A model generated the notes under the pieces. The model was not told the DNA's origin. It made no database searches and worked only from the letters and a program-made list of their open reading frames with translations. A stretch of DNA of 60,774 nucleotides from positions 1 through 60,774 of the forward strand of contig QKIH01000023.1 of assembly GCA_003249645.1 (NCBI GenBank), given 5' to 3'. This document shows positions 18,460 through 28,489 of the stretch, one piece after another. Position 1 is the stretch's first letter. The number at the start of each line of letters is the position of its first letter. The position numbers were made by a program, and so were the translations under genes. The stretch comes from Desulfobulbaceae bacterium (GTDB taxonomy: Bacteria > Desulfobacterota > Desulfobulbia > Desulfobulbales > Desulfocapsaceae).

Positions 18460-21400
18460 ATGATTATCCGCTATCCAGAGAATCTTCCAATTTGTCAGTA
18501 CCGCACTCAATTTCTCGAACTCATCGAGAAATCACGTGTTATCATAGTGGAAGGTGAAACCGGAAGCGGTAAAACAACTCAGCTACCGAAATTCTGTCTC
18601 GAGTACCTAGCCGACAAACCCGGAAAAATCGGCTGTACTCAACCAAGAAGGATAGCAGCTTCGACTGTCTGTTTTCGTGTGCAGGAAGAACTTGAAGATG
18701 ATGGCACACTGGTCGGCTACAAGATTCGCTTTCATGATAAAAGCAGGAAGTCAAATCGAATCAAATTCATGACTGACGGCGTCTTGCTGGCAGAGACCAA
18801 AAATGATCCTTTTCTCAATGAATACGACATAATAATTATTGATGAAGCCCACGAAAGAAGTCTCAACATCGATTTTCTGCTCGGCTACCTGAAAAACCTC
18901 CTTGAGAAACGCAGAGATCTTAAAATTATCATCACTTCTGCAACAATTGATACGAAAAGTTTTTCAAAACATTTCAGCAATGCTCCTGTCATCAGCGTTG
19001 AAGGAAAGACCTACCCTGTAACAGTACGATATAATCCGTATGATGAGCAGGAAGAAAATAGCAGTTATCTGGATCACTGCATTCAGTCTGTCATCGATTT
19101 TTCAAGATCACTGCCACCTGGCGACATGCTCGTTTTTCTGCCCACCGAAAAAGATATCCGGCAATGCTGTGATGTTCTGGAAGCGGAAATCAAGGACACG
19201 CTCATCCTCCCGCTCTTCGGCAGACTGCAGCAAAAGGATCAGCAGGCAGTATTTAAAAATTACGGCAGGGCAAAAATTGTCGTTGCCACCAACGTTGCCG
19301 AAACCTCAGTCACCGTTCCGGGGATTCGTTATGTTGTAGACTCAGGTCTTGCCCGCATATCCCAATATAATGTCAGAGCAAAGACTACAAGCCTGCCGAT
19401 AACCAGGATTTCCAGAGCCAGCTGTGATCAGCGAAAAGGCCGCTGCGGCCGTGTCGGTCCCGGCGTCTGCCTGCGCCTCTATTCTGAAGAGGATTACGCG
19501 GACCGTGATCAATACACCTTGCCTGAAATCAAACGGGCCAACCTTGCAAACGTCCTTTTACAGATGTCATCACTCGGTCTCGGCTCACCGCTCGATTTTC
19601 CTTTTGTTGAGCCGCCATTACCGCGTGCTGTTCGGGACGGTGAGAGACTTTTATCGGAGCTTGGGGCAATAACGCCCAACGGTCAGTTGACAAAATATGG
19701 CCGGATTATGGCTGAACTGCCGATCGACCCATGCATTTCACGTATCGTTATCGAGGCCAATCAGCAGAATTGCCTGAAAGAAATTCAGATTATCGCCTCG
19801 GCCCTGGCGATACAGGATCCCCGGGTACGACCTGCGGATAAGGAACAGCAGGCAAATGATGCCCACCGTGTATTTCATCATCCTCAGTCTGATTTTCTTA
19901 CCCTGCTCAATATCTGGAAAGCATTGCATACCGAATTAGGAAACTCGTTCAGCTGGTCCGGCTTAAAAAAATTCTGCAAGGGGAAGTACCTTTCTTTTCA
20001 GCGTATGCGTGAATGGCTTGATCTTCACGAACAGCTGAGCCGCCTGCTTGAACAACGTGAAAATTTCCACATCAACGAAGAAGACGCCTCATACGAAGCA
20101 ATCCATATTGCTCTGACTGCAGGATATTTGCGCAATATAGCCAAGAAGAAAGAAAAGCAGCTTTATCAGGCCCCTCAAAACCTCGAACTGATGATCTTCC
20201 CTGGCTCCCATCTTTTTAAGACCGCCGGCGAGTGGATAATTGCCGCCACCTTCCTTGAAACCAGCAGACTTTTTGCCCTCACTGTCGCCAACATCGATCC
20301 TGCATGGCTGGAATTAACCGGCAGTCATCTCTGCAAATACAACTATTCTGAAGCCAGATGGAACAAAAAGAACGGCCAGGTAGTTGCAAACGAAAGGGTC
20401 TCGCTATTTGGTCTTGTTATTGTCCAGTCACGCCCGGTGAGTTACGGCAGGCTTAATTCACAACGCGAAGAAGCCCGTCACATATTCATACGGGACGCCC
20501 TGCTCACCGGCGAGGTGTTTGGAAAATATCCGTTTCTTGAACATAACATTGATCTTGTTCAGCAATATCAGGATGCTGAACATAAAGTCAGAGCCAACGA
20601 TATTGTGGTTGAGGAGCTGCAGCTCATTGATTTCTATAACAGGAAACTCCCTTTCGAAGTGTATAACCGACCAACTTTGAATAAATGGCTCAGCAAAAAC
20701 AACAAGGCCCAGTCTCATCTTCAAATGAAACCGGCGGATATCCTTTCCAGAGAACTTAAGGGCAGCGAACTTGTCAATTTCCCAGATACACTTTCAGTAG
20801 GCTCCATCGATTTGAAATTAAGCTACAAATTCACACCGGGTCAAGATGACGACGGAATGACGGTGCTGGTGCCGGTAAGCCTTGCCCACGATCTGCAGAC
20901 AGATGTCTTTGAATGGCTTGTACCAGGACTGCTGCCGGAAAAAGTTCATCTGCTCTTAAAAGGGTTGCCGAAATCCATCCGTAAAAAACTTGTTCCGCTC
21001 AATAACACTGTAGATCTTCTGCTTGACGATATGGACGTCGGAAAGGGCAGTCTTTTCTCGCAGCTTGAAAATCTAATTGTCAAACATTTCAAATTACTCA
21101 TCGCAAGATCTGACTGGTCTGTAAACCTGCCTTCGCATCTGATTCCTCGCTACGCTCTTGTCAATGATCAGGGTAAAATCATAAAGTCCGGGCGCGAGCT
21201 CGGAATGCTCCTGCAAAATCTTGAGAAGGCAAAGCCGGCAAAAACAGAGCTGGTAGCCGATAAAGTAGACCAGAAAGCCTTTCAGGCTAACAACAACCGT
21301 CTGGTTAAATCATGGGATTTCCAGGATCTGCCTGGCGAAATAGTTTTATACAACAAGGCAAATCAGGCATCATCCATTCTTTATCCGTACCTTGAACCTG

Positions 21401-22209
21401 CACCCAATTCAGGCGGAGTACTTATTCAATTTACTGACAAAAAGCAGCAAGCTCTCAATCTCAACATTGCCGGATTGGCCTGTCTCTACAGATTACAGTT
21501 TGCCGAACAGTACAAAGCATTTAAAAAATATTGCACGACCAGCCTCACAGGGCCATCGACCTTTCGCTTTTTTAAAGGATATAAGCAAAAAACTGACCTG
21601 ATGGATGCCCTCATCCAGTTTATACTGGTCGATATTTTCGGATGTGCAGATGGAGCAATTCCCTCGAAGCAGGTCTTTGATAAAACCATCGAGACCGTGA
21701 GAAAGAATAATTTTTATCAGACATGTCAGCAGATTCTTGATTCATTATTGCAGCAGATCAGACTCTACCAGCAATGCCTGGGCGATCTGAACAAATTTGC
21801 ATCCCGTAACCGGCAGACCAACTCTTTTAACGAAGGAATATATCAGCGACTGGCAGAAACCCTCGAACTCTTTCTTCCCTCAGATTTTCTCTCCAGCTGT
21901 ACTTTGAGACGGGTTCTCTATTCCGACCGATTGCTGCAGAGCCTGGCTGTGCGTATTGACAGAACCAATGCCAATCCGCTAAAAGAAGACCAGAAGTTTG
22001 ATCAGTACAAACCATATCTGCATCAGCTTGAAATGTTGAGAAAAAAAGAAAGCGAGCTTTCAGATGAGGCAAAGAGGAAATTAGCGGAATTTGAAGAGCT
22101 TGTGCTTGAATATCATATATCCCTTTTCACTCCGGAGCTGAAAACAAGAGTGAAAGTATCTCCGAAGATACTTAAAAATCACCATCAGGAGCTGATACGA
22201 ATATGCTGA
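18460..22209 (+). CDS. hrpA: ATP-dependent RNA helicase HrpA
   Basis: DEAH/RHA-family helicase; in E. coli it is linked to rescue of stalled ribosomes and mRNA processing. The 1249-residue product has GETGSGKTTQLPKF (Walker A), TQPRRIAA, DEAHERSLNIDFLLGYL, ITSATID, a second RecA lobe with TNVAETSVTVPGIRYVVDSG, and QRKGRCGRVGPG. Winged-helix, ratchet and OB regions follow, then the long C-terminal extension typical of bacterial HrpA (DUF3418-like region from about residue 700). It is a single, complete copy. The ATG at 18460 begins MIIRYPENLPICQYR, fitting the family; no clear ribosome site is visible. Confidence 0.95.
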   Translation: MIIRYPENLPICQYRTQFLELIEKSRVIIVEGETGSGKTTQLPKFCLEYLADKPGKIGCTQPRRIAASTVCFRVQEELEDDGTLVGYKIRFHDKSRKSNRIKFMTDGVLLAETKNDPFLNEYDIIIIDEAHERSLNIDFLLGYLKNLLEKRRDLKIIITSATIDTKSFSKHFSNAPVISVEGKTYPVTVRYNPYDEQEENSSYLDHCIQSVIDFSRSLPPGDMLVFLPTEKDIRQCCDVLEAEIKDTLILPLFGRLQQKDQQAVFKNYGRAKIVVATNVAETSVTVPGIRYVVDSGLARISQYNVRAKTTSLPITRISRASCDQRKGRCGRVGPGVCLRLYSEEDYADRDQYTLPEIKRANLANVLLQMSSLGLGSPLDFPFVEPPLPRAVRDGERLLSELGAITPNGQLTKYGRIMAELPIDPCISRIVIEANQQNCLKEIQIIASALAIQDPRVRPADKEQQANDAHRVFHHPQSDFLTLLNIWKALHTELGNSFSWSGLKKFCKGKYLSFQRMREWLDLHEQLSRLLEQRENFHINEEDASYEAIHIALTAGYLRNIAKKKEKQLYQAPQNLELMIFPGSHLFKTAGEWIIAATFLETSRLFALTVANIDPAWLELTGSHLCKYNYSEARWNKKNGQVVANERVSLFGLVIVQSRPVSYGRLNSQREEARHIFIRDALLTGEVFGKYPFLEHNIDLVQQYQDAEHKVRANDIVVEELQLIDFYNRKLPFEVYNRPTLNKWLSKNNKAQSHLQMKPADILSRELKGSELVNFPDTLSVGSIDLKLSYKFTPGQDDDGMTVLVPVSLAHDLQTDVFEWLVPGLLPEKVHLLLKGLPKSIRKKLVPLNNTVDLLLDDMDVGKGSLFSQLENLIVKHFKLLIARSDWSVNLPSHLIPRYALVNDQGKIIKSGRELGMLLQNLEKAKPAKTELVADKVDQKAFQANNNRLVKSWDFQDLPGEIVLYNKANQASSILYPYLEPAPNSGGVLIQFTDKKQQALNLNIAGLACLYRLQFAEQYKAFKKYCTTSLTGPSTFRFFKGYKQKTDLMDALIQFILVDIFGCADGAIPSKQVFDKTIETVRKNNFYQTCQQILDSLLQQIRLYQQCLGDLNKFASRNRQTNSFNEGIYQRLAETLELFLPSDFLSSCTLRRVLYSDRLLQSLAVRIDRTNANPLKEDQKFDQYKPYLHQLEMLRKKESELSDEAKRKLAEFEELVLEYHISLFTPELKTRVKVSPKILKNHHQELIRIC

Positions 22210-22231
22210 CAAACGCTGTCGGGAGCAAGCA

Positions 22232-22369
22232 TTGAAACACAACGTCACCATAGGGTTTATCCTGTGCCTTCTAGGATTGCTGCTGCTTAACAACAACAAT
22301 ATCTTTATCGGGCTTCCATCTTTTCTGCTCGGATTTTACCTTATGAGCAACAAGAGACCGAAACGGTAG
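22232..22369 (+). CDS. small two-helix membrane protein (45 residues)
   Basis: A short frame beginning at TTG with a GGGAG site 7 bp upstream. It encodes a 45-residue protein: a short polar start (KHN), a hydrophobic segment (VTIGFILCLLGLLLL), a four-asparagine turn, a second hydrophobic segment (IFIGLPSFLLGFYLM) and a basic tail (SNKRPKR). This pattern, a helical hairpin with a positive-inside tail, is typical of real small membrane proteins. It follows the hrpA stop by 22 bp and ends one base before the convergent kinase gene, so it may be co-transcribed with hrpA. No family was recognised. Confidence 0.5.
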   Translation: MKHNVTIGFILCLLGLLLLNNNNIFIGLPSFLLGFYLMSNKRPKR

Positions 22370-22370
22370 A

Positions 22371-24374
22371 TCACACCAGCTTTGCCGACGAAAGGGCATG
22401 ACGCAGGTTATCCATCGTATAGGGCTTAGGCAATGTGGTAACAAAACCAAATTTTTTGCAATCCGTCATAGCTGGGTGCAGAATTGCCCCTGATGAAGCA
22501 ATAATTTTCGCTCCGCCATCTATTGCAAGGATCTCTTTTGCAGCAGCAAGTCCTTCTTCACCATTTTCTCCATAGAGATTGACGATAAGAAAATCAAACG
22601 CCGTCTGCCCTTCTTCCTTACTTTTTACAAAGGCACTTACCGCAGTCTCCCGATCCGGTGCTGCTGTAACACAATAACCAAGATGCTCCAGCATCAATGA
22701 ACCTATATCTCTTAACGGCTCTTCATCTTCCATCAGGAGGATATTGCCATGAAGACTTTGCGTTTCTTCATTTTGACTTTCATCTTTTACGGTTAGAGCA
22801 CCGACGCCTAGATACGGCATGAACATGGATACGCTGGTCCCTTTATGAACCGAGGACTGCACGACAACATAACCGCCGTGGTTTCGAATTATCGAATATA
22901 CCACAGTGAGCCCAAGCCCCATCCCTTTACTGCTTCCCCGTTCTTTTGTTGAATAGTATGGGTCAAACACTTGCATCAGCTTATTCGAATCAATCCCCGC
23001 ACCGTGATCGATAACGTCTACACGGACAAATTTTCCTGAAGGAACATACTGACCGGAAAGTAATTGCGGTACGGTAAAATTCAGTGTTGAGGTCTTAATG
23101 AGAATTTTATTTTCACCATTCGCCTCTATTGCATTCTCGAGAATGTTCCGCAGCGCACCGGCAATCTGTTCCTTATCAATATTGACCTGACTTTCCGGAG
23201 TTTGTATGTCAAGCTCATACTTCGTTGAATTACGTTTAAAATAATTTTTAACGATCGAACTGACAAAAGGACCCACACAGACTTTTTCTCGATGAATAAT
23301 GCCGAAATTTGAGAAGGTCGAAATTTTTCTCACCAAATCTGCTGCTGCATAGGCCGCCTGCTGAGCCTGTCCAATTGCAGCGGCCTTTTCAGCAAAATCC
23401 TGATCATCACGTGAAAACGCAAGAATATCAAGATTGCCGCATATAACTGTCAGTAAATTATTGAAATCATGGGCGACCCCACCGGCCATACCACTCATTG
23501 CCTCCATCTTTTTTATCAGCCTGAAAGAGGTATCGAGTTTTCTTTTATGATCTTCAGCAAGATGCTGCCTTGTTATATCTCTTAAGATTACAATGCCAAA
23601 ACTGCTGGTTTCATCATATATGGGCAGGAAAGAGGCCGTTGCAAATTTTTCACCGATAATAATCGGGTCAGGCACCGCGATCTCCAGTGTTTTTCCTTGA
23701 TCATAACCGAGATTTTTCTCCTGCCATTCCTTTATAAGCCAGCTGTGTTTGCCAAAATCGATGTCGCCTATTTTTTGGCCTAGGAGCTCTTCTTCCGAAA
23801 TATCGAGCAAATTGAGAGCGGCACTGTTTGAAGAGACTATTTTCCCTTCATCGGTTAATTCAAGAACGCCTTCACTGAGATTGGCAATCATACGGGTAAG
23901 GTGCTGTTTTTCCATCAACAGCTCTGTGGTCACTGTTGATGGATCAAGCTTGTCATCCTTTTTCACTGACTCTGCACAGAGAATTTGTCTGAATTCACGA
24001 TCGCAGCTGGAGTAGACCTGTAACGCCTCATTGATACAGGATCTGAGTTCTTTTAAAGTGCCCTTGACTATGCAGAGATTGTAATCAACAGTAGCGAGGA
24101 TGATATCCAGGTCTTTAAGAATAATTGCCGACAGCACGACAATATAGATTTCTTTATATTCTTCAGTGTTGCGAATGATTTTGCATAGCTGCTGACCATT
24201 GACATGGGGCATTATAAGATCTGTGATCAGGATATCGGGGTGGAATGCCTTGAGCTTTTCAAGAGCTTCCAATCCGTTTTCTACAGCCTCGACATCGCAC
24301 CCTGCCTGCTCAAGAATGGTGGTAACAGCTTTCAGAAGCACAGGGTTATTATCAACAAGAAGAACTTTTATCAT
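22371..24374 (-). CDS. hybrid sensor histidine kinase (REC-PAS-HisKA-HATPase-REC)
   Basis: A 667-residue cytosolic kinase. Order: receiver (about 1-120, phospho-site Asp in ILITDLIMP), PAS (about 155-275), HisKA with the H-box GGVAHDFNNLLTVICGNLD, ATPase with N-box LENAIEANG, DHGAGID and GMGLGLTVVYSIIRNHGG, then a second receiver (about 545-667). In the second receiver the expected phospho-site reads FLIVNLYGEN, with Asn in place of Asp, while the acidic pair and the PKP Lys motif remain. It is therefore probably not phosphorylated and may act as an output or docking domain. There is no membrane segment. It is a lone minus-strand gene convergent with hrpA. Confidence 0.92.
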   Translation of the reverse strand: MIKVLLVDNNPVLLKAVTTILEQAGCDVEAVENGLEALEKLKAFHPDILITDLIMPHVNGQQLCKIIRNTEEYKEIYIVVLSAIILKDLDIILATVDYNLCIVKGTLKELRSCINEALQVYSSCDREFRQILCAESVKKDDKLDPSTVTTELLMEKQHLTRMIANLSEGVLELTDEGKIVSSNSAALNLLDISEEELLGQKIGDIDFGKHSWLIKEWQEKNLGYDQGKTLEIAVPDPIIIGEKFATASFLPIYDETSSFGIVILRDITRQHLAEDHKRKLDTSFRLIKKMEAMSGMAGGVAHDFNNLLTVICGNLDILAFSRDDQDFAEKAAAIGQAQQAAYAAADLVRKISTFSNFGIIHREKVCVGPFVSSIVKNYFKRNSTKYELDIQTPESQVNIDKEQIAGALRNILENAIEANGENKILIKTSTLNFTVPQLLSGQYVPSGKFVRVDVIDHGAGIDSNKLMQVFDPYYSTKERGSSKGMGLGLTVVYSIIRNHGGYVVVQSSVHKGTSVSMFMPYLGVGALTVKDESQNEETQSLHGNILLMEDEEPLRDIGSLMLEHLGYCVTAAPDRETAVSAFVKSKEEGQTAFDFLIVNLYGENGEEGLAAAKEILAIDGGAKIIASSGAILHPAMTDCKKFGFVTTLPKPYTMDNLRHALSSAKLV

Positions 24375-24533
24375 CGATATTCAATAGTTAAAAGAAATAT
24401 AGTCTGTAGCAGGCCAAAGTCGTTCGTTATGAGCAGCCCCCCTTAATCTGCCTGCACAAGAAAACTTTTTAGACTTCCTGAAAAAACAATTGGATTAGAA
24501 AATATATTCGCACATTTTTTTTCTAATTTCCAG

Positions 24534-26837
24534 TTATGCGAAAATTATTTCCCTAAAAAACCTGACAAGTTGTTCGCGCCTTAAGCTCATCTTCGTCTGT
24601 TCAGGAATGAGAGGTGATTGAGCAATCTTAAGAATAGACATCTTATATTCGAGATAATAGGCCATTCTGTTGTCGAGATACCAGACATACAGCAGGCCCA
24701 TAAGAAGACCGGGAGGGGTAAAACCTTCTTCTCCGCTTATCAGTCTTGTAAAATGATTTGGATCATTTGTTTTTGTCATTCTTGAAAGTTCGAGAAAGTG
24801 AACCAGATCTTCATACTGGAAAAATGATCGCCACTGAGAAGCTTCAGCCAGATGAAGATGGAACACCTTGCCAAGGACATTGCCGTCTTCACAAACGGAT
24901 TTCGTCTCTTTTCGCTCTGCGTACCTTCCAAGCAATGACTGTCCAAGAGCAATCAAAAAAGCGACTTCCAGTTTCTGAATATCGTAAAACTGATCTTCTC
25001 TAATCTTGATATGCCTGTCCTTGGGATCATAGAAAGAGTATACATTATCCCAGCGCTGATCCCGATGCCATCGCTCAAGGGTTACCCCCATAACTCCGTC
25101 AATGCAGTCCAGGTGCGCAAGAGGAATATCGTGATGTTTCCAGACAATATTTATGAGTTGATCCCTCAGAGCAGCAATTTCTTCAGCCGGTACAACTTCT
25201 TCAGGAACAACAATCGACAATGCATTAACTCTACCGGATATCGCATTGTATCTTTGTGATAATATCGGCGAATCACACTTGATTCCATTTTGTACCGAAG
25301 CTTGTTCAGCATCAAATTTCAGCTTCAGATTTGTTGAAAGCCCAAGCTCTTTTTTAGAGATATACAGGGTCTTGATGACCTGTGCCAGAAAGTGCGGTTC
25401 ATGCTGAATGACATTGCGTTCTTCCAGGACGCGTTTTGAAAAAATCCCACATTCAATGGGTGAGTATCCTTTTTTGCGAATAACATCGCGGTCAAGATAA
25501 ATCGGCACCTTGCCTTCAACAGCATAACTCTGAAGGACTGAAGCAGGAACATCCTGCAATGAGAGACAGAGTATATCATGAAACAGCTCTGCCGTTCCAC
25601 CAGGGATGTTCTGTTCATACGCCGCCAGCATATCAGAAACCCTGTACTTCCTCTTCGGGTCAATAATGGAGAGATCTGTCTCTCCGGTCTGGACCCACAG
25701 GTTAGAGACCAGAAGTTTTAAGGCCTTCTGGTTATTTCGAACAGCATCAGCAATCTGAGTTACCTGAAAAATGGGTATAATCGAACTGTAAAGACTGCCC
25801 GGTGCCATAACCAGGATATCGGCTTCTTTGATTGCATTTAAAACCTGATTATAAACCGCCGGTTCCCGGCAATAATCGACAACCACCCTTTCAACCGGGT
25901 AACCGCGCTGCGTAGCACCTGATTTTGCTTCACCACGAATCTGCACCCCATTAGAATACTGAACACGTAATTGAGCCGGAGTCGAAGTGCACGGCATAAC
26001 ACCATATTCCTCAACGCCCAGCATCATGGTCAGTCTGGCCAGTCCGCTCATTATCTTTTCTTCAAGAATTTCAGGATGACGGGCTAGGTCCTGATTAGAA
26101 TATTCTGCCGGAACAGCCTTGTAAATCGAGGCAACAATGAGAAGATTTCCTAAACACTGCGGTCTAAGCAGACTTCTCTCCAATCTAGCATCATTGCAAA
26201 GATGGCCGATCAGATCTTTCAACCATTCTCCCAGTCGTTTCGGGAGATGATCAAAGTTCACCATACATTCAGCAAGAAGCAGTTCAGCTGTAGGTTTCTG
26301 CAGCTCAAATCTGAAATTGAAGAGTTTTGCCAGCTCAGCAGCCAACTCCTTAGCTTCAATTGCTGTTATCTGATACTGTTTCTGCAATCTAGATAATTGT
26401 ATGGAAGAAAGCAGTACATGCCGAATATCGCCAATGGCGATCAATGGCAGATCTTTCAGCAGTTCTCCTGTCGATCCGCCATCATCTGTTATACAGACAA
26501 CCGACCTAGTGTGAGGAAATATTTCCTTTATTCCCTGGAAGGGATTTTTCGGCCAGAAGCTACTCCTGCTGTCACCTCCGACAATATTTGAAAGACCTGA
26601 GCCTCCGCCAAACACAACGACCTTCGCATCATCAACCTTCTTGCTTTCAAACATCTTCTTGAGAGTCAGAAGCAGCTCAGATGAAACGAAATCAAGTGCA
26701 GGCAGCTGCTCCTTGAGAGTAAGCTCAATCAGTTTTTCCCGGAGATCACCATGAGGAAGCAGATCAAGCGGCGATATCTTCCGTTGGCTGATTTGGGAAA
26801 GTATTTCAGAAGGAGAAAAATCCGTGAATTCTTTCAT
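24534..26837 (-). CDS. CofD/YvcK-family protein with long extensions
   Basis: The core matches the CofD/YvcK (gluconeogenesis factor) fold. VVVFGGGSGLSNIVGG opens the nucleotide site, then CITDDGGSTGELLKDLPLIAIGDIRHVLL, MPCTSTPAQL and ILVMAPGSLYSSIIPIFQV. YvcK in Bacillus affects cell shape and carbon metabolism, and CofD transfers lactyl phosphate to Fo; no F420 genes are visible here, so a YvcK-like role is more likely. YvcK is usually about 320 residues. This protein has 767, with about 70 residues before the core and a roughly 300-residue C-terminal part I do not recognise. It starts 4 bp after kdsB ends, so the two form an operon. Confidence 0.8.
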   Translation of the reverse strand: MKEFTDFSPSEILSQISQRKISPLDLLPHGDLREKLIELTLKEQLPALDFVSSELLLTLKKMFESKKVDDAKVVVFGGGSGLSNIVGGDSRSSFWPKNPFQGIKEIFPHTRSVVCITDDGGSTGELLKDLPLIAIGDIRHVLLSSIQLSRLQKQYQITAIEAKELAAELAKLFNFRFELQKPTAELLLAECMVNFDHLPKRLGEWLKDLIGHLCNDARLERSLLRPQCLGNLLIVASIYKAVPAEYSNQDLARHPEILEEKIMSGLARLTMMLGVEEYGVMPCTSTPAQLRVQYSNGVQIRGEAKSGATQRGYPVERVVVDYCREPAVYNQVLNAIKEADILVMAPGSLYSSIIPIFQVTQIADAVRNNQKALKLLVSNLWVQTGETDLSIIDPKRKYRVSDMLAAYEQNIPGGTAELFHDILCLSLQDVPASVLQSYAVEGKVPIYLDRDVIRKKGYSPIECGIFSKRVLEERNVIQHEPHFLAQVIKTLYISKKELGLSTNLKLKFDAEQASVQNGIKCDSPILSQRYNAISGRVNALSIVVPEEVVPAEEIAALRDQLINIVWKHHDIPLAHLDCIDGVMGVTLERWHRDQRWDNVYSFYDPKDRHIKIREDQFYDIQKLEVAFLIALGQSLLGRYAERKETKSVCEDGNVLGKVFHLHLAEASQWRSFFQYEDLVHFLELSRMTKTNDPNHFTRLISGEEGFTPPGLLMGLLYVWYLDNRMAYYLEYKMSILKIAQSPLIPEQTKMSLRREQLVRFFREIIFA

Positions 26838-26841
26838 TCTC

Positions 26842-27603
26842 TTAACTGTTGTTTTTAAGATACTCCTCTACACGTACAAGATCTTCAGGCGTATCAACCT
26901 CGATAGAATCATATTCTGTGAGGACAACCCGGATCTTATAACCGTATTCAAGAGCCCTTAACTGCTCGAGTTTTTCAAACCTTTCCCACTCACCTTCAGG
27001 CAGGGCAACAAAAGAGAGCAGAAAACCTTTCCGATAAGCGTAAAACCCCAGATGCTTATAATAGGTTGGTGTCTCAGCATCTTCAGGATTACGCTGAAAA
27101 GGCACCGGTGCCCTTGAAAAATAGAGTGCGTTATAATCCCGGTCAAAAACGGTTTTCACATGATTTGGGTCAGTAATTTCTTCAGGACGGACAATCTTAT
27201 AAATAAGTGTCGACATGGGAAGGGCCGGATCTTCAACCAGCGGCATCGCCACCTGCTCAATCACCTCTTCTGGAAACAGAGGCTGATCGCCTTGAATATT
27301 CACAACTACATCATGTTCTGATATACCGAGCAGTTCTGCAGCCTCTGCCAGACGATCAGAGCCGGTTACATGGTCAGGTCGGGTAAGAACATATTCACCG
27401 CCAAACCCGGCAACACAGTCACCGATTCTCTGGTCATCGGTTGCAACCACAACCCTTGAAAGCAATTTTACCTTCATTGCCCGCTCAACGACATGTTGAA
27501 TCATCGGTTTTCCTGCAATTAGAGCAAGAGGTTTTCCCGGAAATCTATTAGATTGATAACGGGCAGGAATGATAGCTATGACTTCAGTCTGATTTTTTTG
27601 CAT
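26842..27603 (-). CDS. kdsB: 3-deoxy-manno-octulosonate cytidylyltransferase (CMP-Kdo synthetase)
   Basis: Activates Kdo with CTP for the LPS inner core. The 253-residue product begins VIAIIPARYQSNRFPGKPL, the cytidylyltransferase signature, and continues with GKPMIQHVVERA, VVVATDDQRI, VVNIQGDQPLFPEEVI, ALYFSRAPVPF and the conserved YKHLGFYAYRKGFLL. IEVDTPEDLVRVEEYL closes the protein. Length is normal. It is the first gene of a two-gene minus-strand unit with the YvcK-like gene and is divergent from rsmJ. Confidence 0.96.
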   Translation of the reverse strand: MQKNQTEVIAIIPARYQSNRFPGKPLALIAGKPMIQHVVERAMKVKLLSRVVVATDDQRIGDCVAGFGGEYVLTRPDHVTGSDRLAEAAELLGISEHDVVVNIQGDQPLFPEEVIEQVAMPLVEDPALPMSTLIYKIVRPEEITDPNHVKTVFDRDYNALYFSRAPVPFQRNPEDAETPTYYKHLGFYAYRKGFLLSFVALPEGEWERFEKLEQLRALEYGYKIRVVLTEYDSIEVDTPEDLVRVEEYLKNNS

Positions 27604-27695
27604 GGCCTAATATATTTTACTGTTTTAACTTGTTGTTTTGTTTTTTTAATCGATGTGCTTTAAACCACATTCAATCAACCGTCATCTCTTTTTGA

Positions 27696-28484
27696 ATGAA
27701 TACCATCAAAGTCGTAATACCGGAATCACTTTCAGAACATCAGCAGAACTATCTTTATGCTCTTGCTGAAAGACTGAAGCTTTCTGTGACGGATTCTGAA
27801 CCCGACAACACCGGCTACTTTATTTTCGACAACGCTATACTCAGCCTCCGATACAAAAAAGAGGAGACTGGTAAGTTTCATAACCTTTCTGTAAATTTTA
27901 ATGAAGGAAAAAGTAGTTACAGACTTGCAAAAAACTGCACAATCAAACAGCCGATAGCAAAAGCTGTGGGGATTAAGCCCGGCTTCAGACCTGATATTCT
28001 CGATGTCACCGCAGGGCTCGGTCAGGACAGCTTTGTTTTCGCCTCTCTTGGCTGCAAAGTTACCATGATAGAGCGTTCGCCGATTCTCCATGCACTTCTT
28101 GTTGATGGTATCAAGCGTGCACAGGCAAACCCTGCAACCGAAAGCATTATAAACGATTATTTACAATTATTACAGGGCGACTCGATCAGCCTTCTTGCAC
28201 AAGATAAGCTTTCGGCCCACACAGTATATGTCGACCCGATGTATCCCGGCAGCGATAAAAGCGCTTTAAACAAGATTGAAATGAGAATAATCCGCGATCT
28301 CGTTGGAGATGATACAGACGCGACAGAGCTGTTGTCACTTGCCTGTGCCTGTGCAGCAAACCGGGTGGTCGTCAAGCGTCCGAAAAGAGCGGAACCGATA
28401 CACTGTGAAAGAAAACCAAGCTACGCCGTCGAGATGAAGAACAGCCGCTTCGACATTTATCTGACCAAAAAATCCGGCAATTGA
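27696..28484 (+). CDS. rsmJ: 16S rRNA m2G1516 methyltransferase RsmJ
   Basis: SAM-dependent enzyme that methylates N2 of G1516 in 16S rRNA. The 262-residue product has the RsmJ/DUF548 pattern: SVNFNEGKSSYRLAKN, KPGFRPDILDVTAGLGQDSFVFASLGCKVTMIERSP (SAM-binding loop) and VYVDPMYPGSDKSAL (catalytic DPMYP). It ends in VVVKRPKRAEPI. Length is close to the family norm of 250. The first ATG at 27696 has no clear ribosome site. It converges with rlmH, with 5 bp between them. Confidence 0.9.
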   Translation: MNTIKVVIPESLSEHQQNYLYALAERLKLSVTDSEPDNTGYFIFDNAILSLRYKKEETGKFHNLSVNFNEGKSSYRLAKNCTIKQPIAKAVGIKPGFRPDILDVTAGLGQDSFVFASLGCKVTMIERSPILHALLVDGIKRAQANPATESIINDYLQLLQGDSISLLAQDKLSAHTVYVDPMYPGSDKSALNKIEMRIIRDLVGDDTDATELLSLACACAANRVVVKRPKRAEPIHCERKPSYAVEMKNSRFDIYLTKKSGN

Positions 28485-28489
28485 AACCG

